A DNA stretch of 5,914 nt from Pseudomonadota bacterium (GTDB taxonomy: Bacteria > Desulfobacterota > WTBG01 > CAIYCZ01). The stretch is taken from positions 1 through 5,914 of the forward strand of contig JAPLIX010000011.1 in the NCBI GenBank assembly GCA_026388865.1, read 5' to 3'. The notes beneath the pieces were generated by a model, which ran no database searches, was not told the origin of the DNA, and worked only from the letters and a program-made list of their open reading frames with translations. Below are positions 5,083 through 5,914 of the stretch, piece by piece; position 1 is the stretch's first letter, and every line of letters starts with the position of its first letter. Made by a program: the position numbers and the translations under genes.

Positions 5083-5772
5083 ATGAAACCGTATAGTGCA
5101 GAGTTTTTTGGAACTTTTTGGCTGGTGTTGGGCGGCTGTGGCAGTGCGGTACTGGCAGCAGCATTTCCAAACCTGGGCATTGGTTTTATGGGCGTAGCCC
5201 TTGCATTTGGTCTGACAGTACTGACGATGGCCTTCGCGATTGGGCATATCTCGGGTTGCCACCTTAATCCGGCAGTATCCGTCGGACTTTGGGCGGGTGG
5301 TCGTTTCCCTGCCGGTAAACTGGTTCCATATATTATAGCGCAGGTCCTTGGTGCGATAGCAGCAGGCGGCGTTCTGTACATTATTGCCAGTGGCAAAGCC
5401 GGGTTCGATGTAACCGCTGGTTTTGCCTCTAACGGCTATGGTGCCCATTCTCCCGGTGGGTACTCATTGCTCGCGGCACTGGTCTGTGAAGTTGTCATGA
5501 CGATGATGTTCTTGATCGTCATTCTGGGAGCAACTGACAAGCGGGCGCCGCAAGGATTTGCTCCGATCGCTATTGGCCTGTGCCTTACCCTGATTCACTT
5601 GATCAGTATTCCGGTAACCAACACCTCTGTTAACCCTGCGAGGAGCACCGGCGTTGCGCTATATGTTGGAGGTTGGGCGGTTGCGCAGCTGTGGCTGTTC
5701 TGGATCGCGCCGATTATTGGCGCGTTGCTGGGTGCGGTCGTTTATCGTTTCATTGGCGAAAAGGAAGCATAA
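5083..5772 (+). CDS. aqpZ: Aquaporin Z, water channel of the MIP family (229 aa)
   Basis: An inner-membrane tetrameric channel for osmotic water flux. The protein is strikingly similar to E. coli AqpZ (231 aa) from end to end, including FGTFWLV (9-15), GGCGSAVLAA (17-26) and SIPVTNTSVNPARST (175-189). Six membrane helices lie at about 6-26, 34-56, 83-101, 127-148, 157-177 and 199-221. The two pore half-helices carry NPA at 62-64 and 184-186. The selectivity filter is F42, H172, T181 and R187, the water-selective AqpZ set rather than that of a glycerol facilitator. An oddity is C59, three residues before the first NPA, where E. coli has Gly. The start follows GGAGGG (5071-5076) with six bases spacing. 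The gene is second in a probable operon with the secreted protein upstream and is followed by a strong terminator. It is complete. Confidence 0.97.
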   Translation: MKPYSAEFFGTFWLVLGGCGSAVLAAAFPNLGIGFMGVALAFGLTVLTMAFAIGHISGCHLNPAVSVGLWAGGRFPAGKLVPYIIAQVLGAIAAGGVLYIIASGKAGFDVTAGFASNGYGAHSPGGYSLLAALVCEVVMTMMFLIVILGATDKRAPQGFAPIAIGLCLTLIHLISIPVTNTSVNPARSTGVALYVGGWAVAQLWLFWIAPIIGALLGAVVYRFIGEKEA

Positions 5773-5817
5773 TTTCTCTAAGGTAAAACTTCTTCTTCGC
5801 TTCCAAAAGCTCTATAC

Positions 5818-5860
5818 GCTAAAAAAGGGATTAGTCATTGCGGCTAATCCTTTTTTTAGC
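5818..5860. terminator. Long-stem terminator after aqpZ, possibly bidirectional
   Basis: GCTAAAAAAGGGATTAG (5818-5834) pairs with CTAATCCTTTTTTTAGC (5844-5860) over 17 positions with one G·T pair, around a nine-base loop. The T7 run lies in the right arm after GGATTAG/CTAATCC. The matching A run in the left arm means a minus-strand transcript from beyond the window could stop here too. The last 54 bases (5861-5914) show no feature I can support. Confidence 0.88.
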
Positions 5861-5914
5861 TGACGTTTAACTGAACTTATAATAAACGACAAGAGTGAAT
5901 CGAAGACCCTTTAA

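Noticed and set aside
1..5914. CRISPR array, tRNA or rRNA genes, phage or plasmid functions
   Set aside because: No regularly spaced repeats, no cloverleaf or rRNA-like sequence, and no integrase, replication or transposase frame was seen on either strand.

Overview
The window looks like chromosomal DNA of a strictly anaerobic bacterium, most plausibly a Desulfobacterota-type ('deltaproteobacterial') lineage. This rests on two different tungsten-type aldehyde:ferredoxin oxidoreductase (AOR) family enzymes, a molybdenum/tungsten-cofactor riboswitch, a proteobacterial-style AqpZ, and a TA-flanked 154-bp palindromic repeat of a type I associate with such genomes. The taxonomic placement is inference; the gene calls rest on visible motifs.

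Left half (1-3911): two AOR-family genes face each other tail to tail. The first (36-1892, +) is a 618-aa protein with a CX2CX3C iron-sulfur motif. The second (2184-3911, -) is a 575-aa protein of another subgroup with a CX3CX3C motif. The 291-bp gap between their stops holds a MITE-like element (1919-2072) with TA at both ends, directly followed by a perfect 16-bp-stem bidirectional terminator (2074-2114) that can serve both genes.

Centre (3912-4546): a gene-free stretch of about 630 bp. Reading leftward, it carries the control region of the second AOR gene: a candidate promoter (4082-4110), then a Moco/Tuco riboswitch aptamer (about 3950-4050), then a strong Shine-Dalgarno sequence that one aptamer strand could mask. 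Further right are an imperfect stem structure (4193-4249), a run of three AT-only inverted repeats (4351-4407) and a candidate rightward promoter (4435-4463).

Right half (4547-5914): a probable two-gene operon encoding a secreted helical protein resembling the Spy/CpxP-like group (4547-5032) and, 50 bp downstream, an aquaporin Z (5083-5772). It is closed by a long-stem terminator (5818-5860). The theme is cell-envelope or osmotic physiology, separate from the AOR genes.

Most notable are the cofactor riboswitch in front of a tungsten-type enzyme with a possible ribosome-site-masking mechanism, the MITE-terminator junction between the two AOR genes, and an AqpZ cysteine at the pore position that makes aquaporins mercury-sensitive.
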